Made by a program: the position numbers and the translations under genes | Shown: one piece after another, positions 53,141 to 62,500 of the stretch | Numbering within the stretch: position 1 is the first letter of the stretch | Layout: each line of letters starts with the position of its first letter | DNA from: Salinicola acroporae | GTDB lineage: Bacteria; Pseudomonadota; Gammaproteobacteria; Pseudomonadales; Halomonadaceae | Direction of reading: 5' to 3' | Length of the DNA stretch: 64,000 nt | Assembly (NCBI RefSeq): GCF_003206615.1 | Contig: NZ_PZJW01000004.1 | Location: 517,600-581,599, forward strand | The notes under the pieces: generated by a model | Seen by the model: the letters and a program-made list of their open reading frames with translations, nothing else | What the model was told of the DNA's origin: nothing | Databases searched by the model: none

Positions 53141-54652
53141 ATGTTCGATTTTCTGATCCAGGGCTTCGGTGTCGCGCTGACGCCGCTCAACCTGGGGCTG
53201 GCTTTTCTGGGCGCGCTGCTCGGTACGCTGTTCGGTGCCTTGCCGGGTATCGGTCCGATCAACGGTATCGCCATTCTGATGCCGTTGGCCTACACGTTGG
53301 GCCTGCCGGCGGAATCCGCACTTATCCTGCTGGCGGGTATCTACACCGGTTCCGAGTACGGCGGGCGCATGTCGAGCATTCTGCTCAACGTGCCCGGCGA
53401 CGCCGGCGCGGTGATGACCACGCTGGATGGCCACCCGCTGGCCAAGAAGGGGCTCGCTGGCCCGGCACTGGGGCTCTCCGCGGTGAGCTCGTTCATCGGC
53501 GCCTCGGTAGCGATCCTGGGGCTGACCCTGTTTGCGCCGCTGCTGGCGATCGTCGCGGTCAAGTTCGGCCCCGCCGAGTTCTTCGCGCTGATGATCTTCG
53601 CCTTCGCCTCGATGTCGGCGATGATGGGCAAGGACCCGCTCAAGACGCTGATCGGCGCCGTGCTCGGCGTGCTCATCTCCACCGTCGGGGTCGACTCTGG
53701 CACCGGCGTGCTGCGCTTCACCTTCGACATGCCCGAGCTCTACGATGGCATCGATTTCGTGGTCATGATCATCGGGCTGTTCGCGGTCAGCGAGATCCTG
53801 CTGATGCTCGAACACGCCTTCCGTCACGACCAGGATGGCGAGATGGCGCCGATCGGCCGTGTCATGGTCAAGATGAGCGAGGTGCTCTACTGCAAGTGGG
53901 CGATCCTGCGCTCCAGCGTGATCGGCTTCGTCATCGGCGTGCTGCCGGGCACCGGCGCCTCTGTCGCCAGCGCCGTGGCCTACACCACCGAGAAGCGCAT
54001 CAGCGACCACGACAACAGCTTCGGCACCGGCAACATGCGCGGTCTGGCGGCGCCGGAAGCGGCCAATAACGCGTCCGCCGCCGGCTCCTTCGTGCCCATG
54101 CTGACCCTCGGCATCCCCGGCTCCGGTACCACCGCGATCCTGCTCGGCGCGCTGATGCTCTACAACATCAACCCGGGGCCGATGATGTTCCGCGAGCAGC
54201 CGATGGTGGTGGGCGGGCTGATCGCCTCGCTCTATATCGGCAACGTCATGCTGCTGCTGCTCAACCTGCCGCTGGCCGGCGTGTTCGCCCGCGTGCTGCA
54301 GGTGCCGCGCTGGCTGCTGGTGCCCAGCGTGGCGATTCTCGCCTTCGTCGGCGTCTATCAGCTGCACTCCGATCTGATGGCGATCTATCTGATGCTGGCC
54401 ATTGGCGTGTTCGGCTATCTGCTGCGCAAGTTCGGCTTCTCGCTGGCGCCGGTGGTGCTGGGCTTCGTGCTCGGCGGGCTGATGGAGGAGAACCTGCGCC
54501 GGGCGCTGTCGATCAGCGGTGGCGACGTCGGAATCCTGTTCCAATCCAACCTGTCGATCGGGCTCTGGATCGCCGCCGCCCTGGTGGTGCTGGTGCCGAT
54601 GTTCGCGGGTAAGCTCAAGGCGAAATTCCTGCCGGCGGCCAAGCCGTCCTGA
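53141..54652 (+). CDS. tctA: TTT transporter large permease TctA (system 2)
   Basis: 503 residues and about 12 hydrophobic segments. It has the signature GALPGIGPINGIAILMPLAY, then YGGRMSSILLNVPGDAGA, and the second-half loops GVLPGTGASVASAVAY and GIPGSGTTAILLG. It differs from TctA of systems 1 and 3 in several signature positions (for example PGDAGA instead of PGDEPA), which supports a separate substrate class. The operon ends at a strong terminator. Confidence 0.95.
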   Translation: MFDFLIQGFGVALTPLNLGLAFLGALLGTLFGALPGIGPINGIAILMPLAYTLGLPAESALILLAGIYTGSEYGGRMSSILLNVPGDAGAVMTTLDGHPLAKKGLAGPALGLSAVSSFIGASVAILGLTLFAPLLAIVAVKFGPAEFFALMIFAFASMSAMMGKDPLKTLIGAVLGVLISTVGVDSGTGVLRFTFDMPELYDGIDFVVMIIGLFAVSEILLMLEHAFRHDQDGEMAPIGRVMVKMSEVLYCKWAILRSSVIGFVIGVLPGTGASVASAVAYTTEKRISDHDNSFGTGNMRGLAAPEAANNASAAGSFVPMLTLGIPGSGTTAILLGALMLYNINPGPMMFREQPMVVGGLIASLYIGNVMLLLLNLPLAGVFARVLQVPRWLLVPSVAILAFVGVYQLHSDLMAIYLMLAIGVFGYLLRKFGFSLAPVVLGFVLGGLMEENLRRALSISGGDVGILFQSNLSIGLWIAAALVVLVPMFAGKLKAKFLPAAKPS

Positions 54653-54687
54653 TATCGGGATTGCGTGACGTGGTGGCAGCATTGGAC

Positions 54688-54711
54688 GGCCCCGCTTTTG
54701 CGGGGCCTTTT
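54688..54711 (+). terminator. Terminator of tctCBA system 2
   Basis: Perfect 8-bp stem GGCCCCGC/GCGGGGCC with a TTTT loop and four T after it. It lies 35 bases after the tctA stop. Confidence 0.92.
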
Positions 54712-54829
54712 CCTTTCTTGTCGACTCATGACGCTGAAGCGAGTCCCGATGCTGTCGTTGGCAGTGCTAGCCTGGGTCTGACGAGTTCGGCTGCTATAGT
54801 GGAGCCTCCCGATGTTCCGGTAATTCGCT

Positions 54830-55720
54830 ATGCGCTTCGACCTCACCTCTCTTAACATCTTTCTCGCGGTTGCCGAGGAAAAGAGCCTGACCCGAGCCTC
54901 GAAAAGGGCTCATTTGGCGGTTTCTGCCATCAGCAAGCGCATCGCGGAGCTCGAACATCGTGTCGGGGCGCCGCTCTTCACGCGTTTCGCTAGAGGCGTC
55001 GAATTGACGCCTGCTGGGCAGTCGATGTTGACCTACACGCGTCAGGTCTTCGAGACGCTGCAACTGATGGAGCAGGAGCTTGGCGATTATTCGTCGGGCA
55101 TCAAAGGGCAGGTTCGCCTGCATGCGACGACATCCGCTCTGGCACAGTTTCTACCGACAAGTATCGAAACTTTCACTGCGCTCTACCCGGGAATCAAGTT
55201 CGATATCGAGGAACGCGTCGGCGCCGCGATCGTCCGAGCGGTGAGCGACGGACGGGCGGATCTCGGTGTCTTCGCCAGCCGCACGCCGGCCTCCGACCTG
55301 GAAACGATTCCCTATCGCAGCGACGAACTCGCCTTGGCCGTTGCCGCCGATCATGCCCTGGCGGATCGCGAGATCGTGCGATTCAGCGAGGTGACGCGTT
55401 ACGAGTTCATCGCCTCTCATGCCGAAAGTGCCCTGTATGCATTGACCACGCAGGAAGCCGCCAAACTGAATCTGTCGCTGAAGGTGCGCATTCGGGTCAG
55501 CAGTTTCGACTGCATGTGTCAGCTCGTAGCAGGGCGCCTGGGCGTCGCGGTTTTACCGCGTCACGTCATCAACATCTACGCGCAGTCCATTCCTATCGTC
55601 GGACTCCGGCTGGACGAGCCTTGGGCCAAGCGGGACCTGCAGATCGGAATGCGGGATTTCGCGACGCTGCCGGCAACGGCAAAGGCGTTCGTCGAGCATC
55701 TCCGCGTGCCGGACATGTGA
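54830..55720 (+). CDS. LysR-family regulator of the aconitase/lactonase/TTT locus
   Basis: 296 residues. The winged helix-turn-helix is at the N-terminus (LTSLNIFLAVAEEKSLTRAS, then AVSAISKRIAELEHRVG). The effector domain (about 90-295) has the two periplasmic-binding-type lobes with LGVAVLPRHV near the end. It is transcribed in the same direction as the genes it probably controls, starting 146 bp upstream of the aconitase paralogue, rather than divergently. Its coinducer is probably the imported acid. Confidence 0.9.
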   Translation: MRFDLTSLNIFLAVAEEKSLTRASKRAHLAVSAISKRIAELEHRVGAPLFTRFARGVELTPAGQSMLTYTRQVFETLQLMEQELGDYSSGIKGQVRLHATTSALAQFLPTSIETFTALYPGIKFDIEERVGAAIVRAVSDGRADLGVFASRTPASDLETIPYRSDELALAVAADHALADREIVRFSEVTRYEFIASHAESALYALTTQEAAKLNLSLKVRIRVSSFDCMCQLVAGRLGVAVLPRHVINIYAQSIPIVGLRLDEPWAKRDLQIGMRDFATLPATAKAFVEHLRVPDM

Positions 55721-55865
55721 TTTTTCCACCTTTGCGTCGAAGCGTTGGCGCGTCGTTCTCGGAAGGAGAACGCTCTCTTGGTGAGGTTTCAATATTGCCT
55801 CGAGAGGAGATGCAGTAATTTCTCATGATCGTGATGCCGCCTGGCACCCAAGGAGATCATGGCAG

Positions 55866-58616
55866 ATGTTTCCCACCCCTGACGAGATAGCGCCGCGCAT
55901 GCTGAATGTGGCCGGCAACACTTATCGCTACTTGGCGTTGTCCGATATCGTCGAGGCCGAGCAACTCTCTAGAACGCCTTATTCGCTGCGAATTCTGCTG
56001 GAGAACGTCGCCCGCCGAACGCCCGAGGCGTTGCCGAACTTCAAGGCGTTTCTGGCCGGCGAGAGCGACGAGGGTGAAGTCAGTTATTTTCCCAATCGGC
56101 TGATGTTCCACGATACGACCTGTCTGCCGGCGCTGGCCGATTTTGCCGGTATGCGTGATGCCGTCGCCGAGATGGGGGGCGACGCGAGACGAATTAACCC
56201 AGCCATTCCGGCGGTACTTGCGATCGATCATTCGGTCATTGTCGAACATTTCGACGAGCCTGATGCCTTCGCGCGCAACCTCGATATCGATTTTCACCGT
56301 AATGCGGAGCGCTATCGTTTCCTGAAATGGGCGGAGCGTAGCCTCGACAATTTCCGGGTGGTCCCGCCGGGTACGGGCATCATCCATCAGGTCAACATGG
56401 AGTCTCTGGCCACCGTGGTCTGGACCACGCCGGGCGAAGGCGGCGAGCCTGACTGGATTCATCCGGACAACATGGTAGCGACCGACAGTCACACGCCGAT
56501 GATCAACGCCCTCGGCGTACTCGCCTGGGGCGTGGGGGGGCTGGAGGGCCAGGCGGCGCTGCTGGGCGAGCCGGTGACGCTGACCCTGCCGGAGGTCGTG
56601 GGCATTCGTCTGACGGGGGCGCTTTCGCCCTCGGTGACGGCCATGGATCTGGCCCTGCATATCGCCGAGCTGTTGCGCGCGGAGGGCGTGGTAGGCAAGT
56701 TCGTTGAATTCCATGGTCCGGGACTCGATTCGTTGAGCCTCGCCGCGCGCGGTACGGTCGCCAACATGGCGCCGGAATATGGTGCGACCGTCATGTTCTT
56801 CCCGTTCGACGACATCAGCATGGAATACCTGGCACTGAGTGGGCGCGACGAAGCGCTGCGTGAACGTGTTTCGGCATACCTGGGCGCTCAAGGGTTGTGG
56901 CGCCGATCCGACGATCCTGAGCCCGAGTTCGATACCCGGCTTTCGATCGATCTCTCGCGGATCGAGCCCAGTGTTGCCGGGCCGCATCAGCCGCATCAGC
57001 GCCATGCGTTGAGTGCGCTGCCGAGTTCCTACCGCGAACTCGGGCGTCCGTCGGGGGCGGTTCCGGCGCTGCTCGCGACGAGTCGTGGCGAGCAGCGCGA
57101 AGCCCCCGAGTGGGTCGATTCGCTGGATCATGGTGCGGTGGTGATTGCCGCCATCACCAGCTGTACCAACACGGCCAACCCCGCGGAAATGATCCAGGCC
57201 GGGCTGCTGGCGCGCAACGCACGCAAGCGAGGCTTGACGCGCAAGCCCTGGGTGAAATCGTCGCTCTCTCCCGGTTCCCGAGTGGTCATAGACTATCTGG
57301 ATACGGCCGGGCTACAGGCCGATTTCGATGCGCTGGGGTTTGGGCTGACGGGGATCGGCTGCATGACCTGCATCGGCAATTCGGGCAACCTGATCCCCGA
57401 GGTCGAAGCCCGTGTCGACGTAGGGCTCGACGGCATCGCGGTGCTGTCGGGCAACCGTAACTTCCAGGGACGCGTCAATCCGCGCGTCTCCACGGGCTAT
57501 TTGATGTCTCCGGCGCTGGTCGTCGCGTTCGCTCTCGCCGGCGATATCGATCGCGACATCACTCGCGAGCCTCTGACCCACGATGTCGATGGTGCCCCGG
57601 TCTATCTGCACGAGCTGATGCCGAGCGACGACGAGGTCGAAGCCATGATCCAGACCGTGGTGCGGCCGCAGGATTTTGCGGCCCGCAACGCCAGCCTATG
57701 GACCGGGAGCGAGCATTGGCAACATATGGATGCCGAGGGCAGCTTGCGCTTCCCGTGGCGGGAAACGTCGACCTATCTACGCCGCCCCGCTTATCTGGAA
57801 AATATCCCCGGTCATGCCCGAAGCTCGCTGGCGATTGCCGGGGCGCGCGTGCTGATGCAACTGGGCGACAACGTCACCACCGACCATATCTCGCCTGCCG
57901 GGGCAATACCTGCCGAGAGTCTGGCTGGCGAATATCTGCTCCGGATGGGCGAAGCCGAAGGAAATCTCAACCAGTACTCCACGCGACGCAGCAACCACGA
58001 GGTGATGCTGCGCGGGGCCTACACCAATCGCCGTGTGGCCAATCAGCTTCCAGGCACCGACGTGGGTGAAGGGGTATGGGCCAGGCCGTTGGATGGCGGC
58101 GAACCAGTGCCGTTGTTCGAAGCATTTGGGCGTTATGTCGAAGCGGGTGTTCCTCTGGTCGTCTTTGCTGGTATCAACTATGGCGCGGGTTCCAGCCGGG
58201 ATTGGGCGGCGAAGGCCCAGGCATTGATGGGAGTGCGAGCTGTCGTTGCCCGCAGTTTCGAGCGAATTCATCGCAGCAACTTGATCGGCATGGGCGTGCT
58301 GCCGCTACTGTTGCCATCGGGAACAACGGCGGGATCACTCGGGCTGATCGGTGACGAAAAGCTCGATTTCGAGTTGGTCGCATCGCCGATGGTGGGAGAC
58401 AACACGGTCACCATGCACCTGCAGGGCGCGTCGCGCAGCGAAACCGTCGAGCTCACGCTGAGTATCGACTCCTCCCAAGAGCTTGCCTACCTCATCCACG
58501 GCGGGATCCTGCCTTACGTGGTACGCAAGACCGTCAACGCTTCTGAAGCGAGTCCCACAGCCGAATCCTCGCGGGGAACCCCGTCGAGCACGCTAACTGT
58601 CGCGAGGAATCCATGA
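55866..58616 (+). CDS. Aconitase-family hydratase (AcnA-like paralogue)
   Basis: 916 residues of the IRP1/AcnA branch, which isomerises citrate and isocitrate through cis-aconitate with a 4Fe-4S cluster. The cluster cysteines are Cys433 (SCTNTAN), Cys499 and Cys502 (GCMTCIGN). Other marks are DNMVATDSHTPMINALG near residue 205, DNVTTDHISPAG near 670 and the swivelling-domain arginine in GAGSSRDWAAK. The C-terminal tail of about 25 residues is Ser/Thr rich. A ribosome site AAGGAG is 10 bases from ATG 55866; ATG 55859 is out of frame and leads to a stop after seven codons. In this operon it may serve an imported acid rather than the TCA cycle; an AcnD-like role cannot be excluded, since no prp genes are nearby. 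Confidence 0.88.
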   Translation: MFPTPDEIAPRMLNVAGNTYRYLALSDIVEAEQLSRTPYSLRILLENVARRTPEALPNFKAFLAGESDEGEVSYFPNRLMFHDTTCLPALADFAGMRDAVAEMGGDARRINPAIPAVLAIDHSVIVEHFDEPDAFARNLDIDFHRNAERYRFLKWAERSLDNFRVVPPGTGIIHQVNMESLATVVWTTPGEGGEPDWIHPDNMVATDSHTPMINALGVLAWGVGGLEGQAALLGEPVTLTLPEVVGIRLTGALSPSVTAMDLALHIAELLRAEGVVGKFVEFHGPGLDSLSLAARGTVANMAPEYGATVMFFPFDDISMEYLALSGRDEALRERVSAYLGAQGLWRRSDDPEPEFDTRLSIDLSRIEPSVAGPHQPHQRHALSALPSSYRELGRPSGAVPALLATSRGEQREAPEWVDSLDHGAVVIAAITSCTNTANPAEMIQAGLLARNARKRGLTRKPWVKSSLSPGSRVVIDYLDTAGLQADFDALGFGLTGIGCMTCIGNSGNLIPEVEARVDVGLDGIAVLSGNRNFQGRVNPRVSTGYLMSPALVVAFALAGDIDRDITREPLTHDVDGAPVYLHELMPSDDEVEAMIQTVVRPQDFAARNASLWTGSEHWQHMDAEGSLRFPWRETSTYLRRPAYLENIPGHARSSLAIAGARVLMQLGDNVTTDHISPAGAIPAESLAGEYLLRMGEAEGNLNQYSTRRSNHEVMLRGAYTNRRVANQLPGTDVGEGVWARPLDGGEPVPLFEAFGRYVEAGVPLVVFAGINYGAGSSRDWAAKAQALMGVRAVVARSFERIHRSNLIGMGVLPLLLPSGTTAGSLGLIGDEKLDFELVASPMVGDNTVTMHLQGASRSETVELTLSIDSSQELAYLIHGGILPYVVRKTVNASEASPTAESSRGTPSSTLTVARNP

Positions 58617-59680
58617 CAATGCTGGCCTATATCGGTTGTCGAACCACCAAGCGTCGTCAGGCCCGGGGAAAAGGCATCGAGGTCTATCGCGTCGACGAGC
58701 ATGGCCGGTCGTGGGAGCACGTCCAGCGCGTCGAGGGACTGACCAATCCCTCCTATCTCGTGCTGAATCGGGCCGGTGATCGTCTCTATTGCATCCATGG
58801 CGATCGCAGCGACATCAGCGCGTTCTCCGTGCATCCCGTCAGCGGTGAGCTGGCCTTGCTCAACCAGGTGAGTACCGGCGGCGCCAACCCGGTGCATCTG
58901 GCGCTGGATCCCAGCGAGCGATTCATCGTGGTGTCGAACCACATTTCGAGTTCGGTTGCGGTGATCGCGCTGGAGAGCAACGGGCATCTCAAGGGCGTGG
59001 TCGACCTCATCGAGCTGTCCGGCAAGATTGGTCCACATCGGATCGAGCAGCCGTTCCCCAAGCCCCACGCCAACCCGTTCACGCCGGATGGCCGTCACAT
59101 CGTCGTACCCGACAAGGGGTTGGATTGCCTTTTCGTCTTCTCCTTCGATGCCAAGCGAGGCCGGCTGGACAGCGAAGGCGTTCGCAGGATCCCAACCCGT
59201 GAGGGTTCGGGGCCACGTCATATCGACTTTCATCCGACCCTGCCTTTGGCCTACATGGTTAATGAGCTGAACTCGACGCTCGTGACCTATGAAGTACATG
59301 CCGAGACGGCAGACATGACGCCACGACAGATACTGCCCAGCGTCTCCATGCACTTCACGCACGACAATCGCGCCGCCGGCGTCGTCGTCGATCCGAAGGG
59401 ACGCTACGTGCTGGCTTCGAACCGTGGAGAGGACAGCGTTGCGCTCTACGAGATTGATCTTGGCAATGGCGAGCTGACCTATCTGAAAACGTTCTCTTCT
59501 GGCGGCAGAACACCGCGGTTTCTCGGTTTCGATAGCGGTCCGGGGTTACTGCACGTCGCCAACGAAGACAGCGACGAAGTCGTTAGCTTCGATATCTCCG
59601 AGCTGTCGAGCTTCGACATCGCCCCTGTTCATCGGTTGTCGACGCCTAGTCCTGTCTGCCTGGCCTTTCGCGAGGACTAG
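58613..59680 (+). CDS. Seven-bladed beta-propeller lactonase (6-phosphogluconolactonase YbhE-type)
   Basis: 355 residues of the lactonase family that includes E. coli Pgl/YbhE and fungal carboxymuconate cyclase. Repeated blade motifs can be seen, for example NPSYLVLNRAGDRLYCI, PVHLALDPSERFIVVSN, GPRHIDFHPTLPLAYMVN and AAGVVVDPKGRYVLASN. The family's usual HANPFTPDGRHIVVPDKG stretch with conserved His and Asp is present near residue 150. The ATG overlaps the aconitase stop (ATGA), so it is coupled to a hydratase rather than to pentose-phosphate genes. A substrate such as a lactone of a di- or tricarboxylic acid is therefore more likely than 6-phosphogluconolactone; this is inference. Confidence 0.82.
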   Translation: MTMLAYIGCRTTKRRQARGKGIEVYRVDEHGRSWEHVQRVEGLTNPSYLVLNRAGDRLYCIHGDRSDISAFSVHPVSGELALLNQVSTGGANPVHLALDPSERFIVVSNHISSSVAVIALESNGHLKGVVDLIELSGKIGPHRIEQPFPKPHANPFTPDGRHIVVPDKGLDCLFVFSFDAKRGRLDSEGVRRIPTREGSGPRHIDFHPTLPLAYMVNELNSTLVTYEVHAETADMTPRQILPSVSMHFTHDNRAAGVVVDPKGRYVLASNRGEDSVALYEIDLGNGELTYLKTFSSGGRTPRFLGFDSGPGLLHVANEDSDEVVSFDISELSSFDIAPVHRLSTPSPVCLAFRED

Positions 59681-59776
59681 GTGCCGATGATTGCCGTTCG
59701 TCATCCGGCGATACGACGTGCCGGTGACGGTTCGGGTATCGACGCACCATCCAAGATAATAATCAGGAGAATCATC

Positions 59777-60754
59777 ATGCCAGCAACCCGTTGGAGCGCG
59801 GCGGCGTGCCTCGCCGTCTTCGTGTCGCCTTGGTGTCTCGGCGCTGAGTTTCCTCAAAATCGTCTGGAATGTCTCGCACCTGCCGACCCGGGAGGCGGTT
59901 GGGACTTTACCTGCCGACAATTCGCCGCCAGTCTTCGCGCAGCGGGCGTGACTGATCAGTCCATGCAGACGATCAACATGGCCGGTGCCGCCGGCGGCGT
60001 CGCTTTTGCTCACGTCGTCAGCAAACGACAGGGCAACGACGGCACGGTGGTGGCCGCCTCGTCATCCAATGCGACGCGCCTGGCGCAGGATCAATATCCG
60101 GGCATGAGTGCCGAGGACGTCACCTGGCTCGGCACGCTGGGTGCCGATTATGCCGTTATCGCGGTGAGGGAAGATTCGCCGATAGCGTCTTTGCCGCAAC
60201 TCTTGGATATGCTCAAAAGCGACGTCAAATCGGTCAAGTTCGCCGGGGGTAGCGGCGTGCTGGGCTGGGATCAGATCAATCTGCTGCGTGTCCTCTCCCA
60301 GGGCGGCCTCGAGCCAATCCGTGATGTCGTCTATCTCGATTTCAACAACGGCGCCAGCGCCATTACCCAAGTGCTCGGTGGTCATCTCGACGTGGTGGTG
60401 GGCGATATTTCCGAGGTCAATGCCTTTCGAGAAGCCGGTCAACTCCGAGTATTGGCAGTCCTGTCCGACGAGCGTTTGCCAGCGCCGTTGGAAAACCTAC
60501 CGACAGCGAAAGAGCAGGGCATCGATGTCGTGGCGCCCAACTGGCGTGGTTTCTATGCCCCGGCGGGCTTGAGCGATGCAGACAAGAGGTTTTGGATCGA
60601 TGCGATCGATCGAGTGTACGCGAGCGACCACTGGCAGGAGATCATGCAGCGTAACGGCCTCATGCCGTTCCATGTCACCGGTCAAGCGTTCGAAACGTTT
60701 CTCGACGACCAGATCGATGCGTTGCGGCAAACCACGCGCTTGATTCAACAATAG
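59777..60754 (+). CDS. tctC: TTT periplasmic binding protein TctC, first copy of system 3
   Basis: 325 residues. A signal peptide of about 23 residues ends CLGA. The mature part starts EFPQNRLECLAPADPGGGWDFTCR, then INMAGAAGGVAFAHVVSK and FNNGASAITQVLGGH. It is a close paralogue of the next tctC (shared GGVAFAHVVSK, NWRGFY, RNGLMPFH-type blocks), which points to tandem duplication. ATG 59777 has CAGGAGA upstream; the frame is open back to 59681. It is followed not by tctB but by a 316-bp gap with a strong hairpin, then the second copy. Confidence 0.9.
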   Translation: MPATRWSAAACLAVFVSPWCLGAEFPQNRLECLAPADPGGGWDFTCRQFAASLRAAGVTDQSMQTINMAGAAGGVAFAHVVSKRQGNDGTVVAASSSNATRLAQDQYPGMSAEDVTWLGTLGADYAVIAVREDSPIASLPQLLDMLKSDVKSVKFAGGSGVLGWDQINLLRVLSQGGLEPIRDVVYLDFNNGASAITQVLGGHLDVVVGDISEVNAFREAGQLRVLAVLSDERLPAPLENLPTAKEQGIDVVAPNWRGFYAPAGLSDADKRFWIDAIDRVYASDHWQEIMQRNGLMPFHVTGQAFETFLDDQIDALRQTTRLIQQ

Positions 60755-60774
60755 AACGGCAAGGTATCAGAAGG

Positions 60775-60806
60775 GGGCAGGCAAGGTTTTAAGGGCTTGC
60801 CTGCCC
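60775..60806. repeat. 11-bp stem-loop between the two tctC copies
   Basis: GGGCAGGCAAG (60775-60785) pairs perfectly with CTTGCCTGCCC (60796-60806) around a 10-base loop containing TTTT. No T-run follows. It is 20 bases after the first tctC stop. It may be a factor-dependent terminator, a 3'-end stabiliser that favours the first tctC message, or a processing site. Confidence 0.65.
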
Positions 60807-60830
60807 GACCGCAAGGCAACCCTACCCTTG

Positions 60831-60863
60831 TTGGCGACGTCGCCAATGCTAGACATAGGTCTA
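60831..60863. promoter_or_regulatory. Two palindromes upstream of the second tctC (candidate operators)
   Basis: TTGGCGACGTCGCCAA (60831-60846) is a perfect 16-bp palindrome, and TAGACATAGGTCTA (60850-60863) is a perfect 5-bp inverted repeat with a 4-base spacer. They sit side by side about 210-240 bp before the second tctC. They could bind the LysR protein of this locus or an unlinked regulator. The remaining sequence to 61070 is comparatively A+T-rich and shows no gene. Confidence 0.5.
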
Positions 60864-61070
60864 CATCATGGCTGAACGCTGCTTTTAAAATTCTATTGAA
60901 TCAAAATCTTATCATCGATGTCTCTGTCGATAACACGACGTTTCCCATTCGAGAATTCTCCCTGCTCTGACACCCCCTTAGGCTTGCTCCAACGTCTTTG
61001 AATGGCGTGTATACCGGTAAATCGAATCAATGCCGGCAACCCAGTGGCTCCGCTTGAGTGAGGACGATTC

Positions 61071-62057
61071 ATGACTAGAACGCTACTTGCCGTGGCTGTC
61101 GCCTCGGCCCTTTCCGCAACGGTCATTCCTGCCATGGCTTACGAGCCTTCATCTGGTACCGAATGCATCGCGCCCTCGGACCCGGGCGGTGGCTGGGACT
61201 TTACCTGTCGAACCGCGGGGCGCGTACTATCCGATTTGGATCTCGTGCCAGGTAATGTGCAAACGATCAATATGCCAGGCGCGGGTGGGGGCGTCGCGTT
61301 CGCGCATGTCGTGAGCAAGCGCGCCAACGACGACAACCTGTTGATCGCGGCGTCTACGGCGGTGCCGACACGGCTCGCTCAGAATCAGTTTCCTGGCATG
61401 AACATGGACATGGTCAATTGGATCGCTACCGTCGGTTCCGACTATGGTGTCATCGCGGTACCCAAGGACTCGCCGTATCAGGATCTCAATGACCTGATGG
61501 AAGCGATCAAGGAAGACCCCAAATCGGTCAAGTTCGCTGGCGCCAGCGCCAACGGCGGCTGGGACCATCTGAAGGTGCTGATCGCGGCCAAGGCAGCAGG
61601 TATCAAGACGCTTCGCGAGATCCCCTACCTCTCTTACAACAATGGCGGCAGTGCGCTGACTCAGGTCGTTGGTGGTCACGTGAATGCCTTTACCGGCGAC
61701 GTTTCCGAAGCGCGTGGGTTCTGGGAATCCGGCGATATTCGCATTCTGGCAGTGCTGTCACCCGAACGTCTGCCGGGGGAGTTTTCCAAAATCCCCACTG
61801 CTAAAGAGCAAGGGGTGGATGCGATCGGCCCCAATTGGCGCGGTTTCTATATGCCGGCCGGGATCGATGAAGACGCCAAGCAGTACTGGATCGATGCCGT
61901 CAATAAACTCTACGAGAGCGATGAATGGCAGCAGGTCATGAAGAACAATGGTCTGATGCCATTCCACTACAGTGGCGAAGCATTCGACGAGTTCATGGCA
62001 CAACAGGTCAAGGACATCCATGAGCTTTCTGTAGAGCTGGGGCTGTTGCAGGAATGA
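61071..62057 (+). CDS. tctC: TTT periplasmic binding protein TctC, second copy of system 3
   Basis: 328 residues with a signal peptide of about 23 residues ending PAMA. The mature part starts YEPSSGTECIAPSDPGGGWDFTCR, followed by INMPGAGGGVAFAHVVSK, the SYNNGGSALTQVVGGHVNAF segment and NWRGFYMPAG. It is closer to the first copy of this locus than to system 2. ATG at 61071; tctB begins within its stop (ATGA), so this copy is the one genetically tied to TctBA. Confidence 0.93.
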   Translation: MTRTLLAVAVASALSATVIPAMAYEPSSGTECIAPSDPGGGWDFTCRTAGRVLSDLDLVPGNVQTINMPGAGGGVAFAHVVSKRANDDNLLIAASTAVPTRLAQNQFPGMNMDMVNWIATVGSDYGVIAVPKDSPYQDLNDLMEAIKEDPKSVKFAGASANGGWDHLKVLIAAKAAGIKTLREIPYLSYNNGGSALTQVVGGHVNAFTGDVSEARGFWESGDIRILAVLSPERLPGEFSKIPTAKEQGVDAIGPNWRGFYMPAGIDEDAKQYWIDAVNKLYESDEWQQVMKNNGLMPFHYSGEAFDEFMAQQVKDIHELSVELGLLQE

Positions 62058-62500
62058 GCAAGTTCAACGACCGCGTCTTCGGCCTGGTCATGCTGGTGAT
62101 CGCCGTCGCCTACTACTACGGCGCCACCCAGTTTCCGGTCCCCTTCGGGGGATCGGAAGCCGTGGGTCCCGAGACCTTTCCCAAGCTGCTGGCCGTCATC
62201 CTCGCGATCTGTAGCCTGTACATGATCGTCAAGCCCGACCCGGACAACCACTGGCCGATGGCCAGGACGTTCCTGGAGCTGGGCATTGCCGTCGTCGTGC
62301 TGATCGCCTACGCGCTGCTGCTGGAGCCGCTCGGGTTCATTCTCTCGACCATGCTCGCTGTCGGCACGCTGTGCTGGCGCATGGGCGCGCGCCCGGTGAA
62401 AGCCTATCTCACCGGACTGATCAGTGGCGTGGTGGTGTTCGTGCTGTTCACCTATGGGCTCGAACTGCCGCTGCCGCTCGGCCTGCTGGAGATCCACTGA
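62054..62500 (+). CDS. tctB: TTT transporter small membrane subunit TctB (system 3)
   Basis: 148 residues with four hydrophobic segments. GSEAVGPETFPKLLAVILAICSL and the end FVLFTYGLELPLPLGLLEIH are the family marks. It overlaps tctC by four bases and its TGA shares its last base with the tctA start (TGATG). Confidence 0.92.
   Translation: MSKFNDRVFGLVMLVIAVAYYYGATQFPVPFGGSEAVGPETFPKLLAVILAICSLYMIVKPDPDNHWPMARTFLELGIAVVVLIAYALLLEPLGFILSTMLAVGTLCWRMGARPVKAYLTGLISGVVVFVLFTYGLELPLPLGLLEIH

Noticed and set aside
55754..55772. Hairpin CGTTCTC/GAGAACG between lysR and the aconitase gene
   Set aside because: Only a 7-bp stem with no T-run and no clear relation to a start site; could be chance.
55859..55882. 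ATG seven bases before the aconitase start, close to the AAGGAG site
   Set aside because: It is out of frame, stops after seven codons and is only three bases from the ribosome site, so it is unlikely to be a leader peptide or the true start.
55866..58616. AcnD of the methylcitrate pathway
   Set aside because: No prpC, prpF or prpB gene is linked; the context is tricarboxylate uptake. Not fully excluded.
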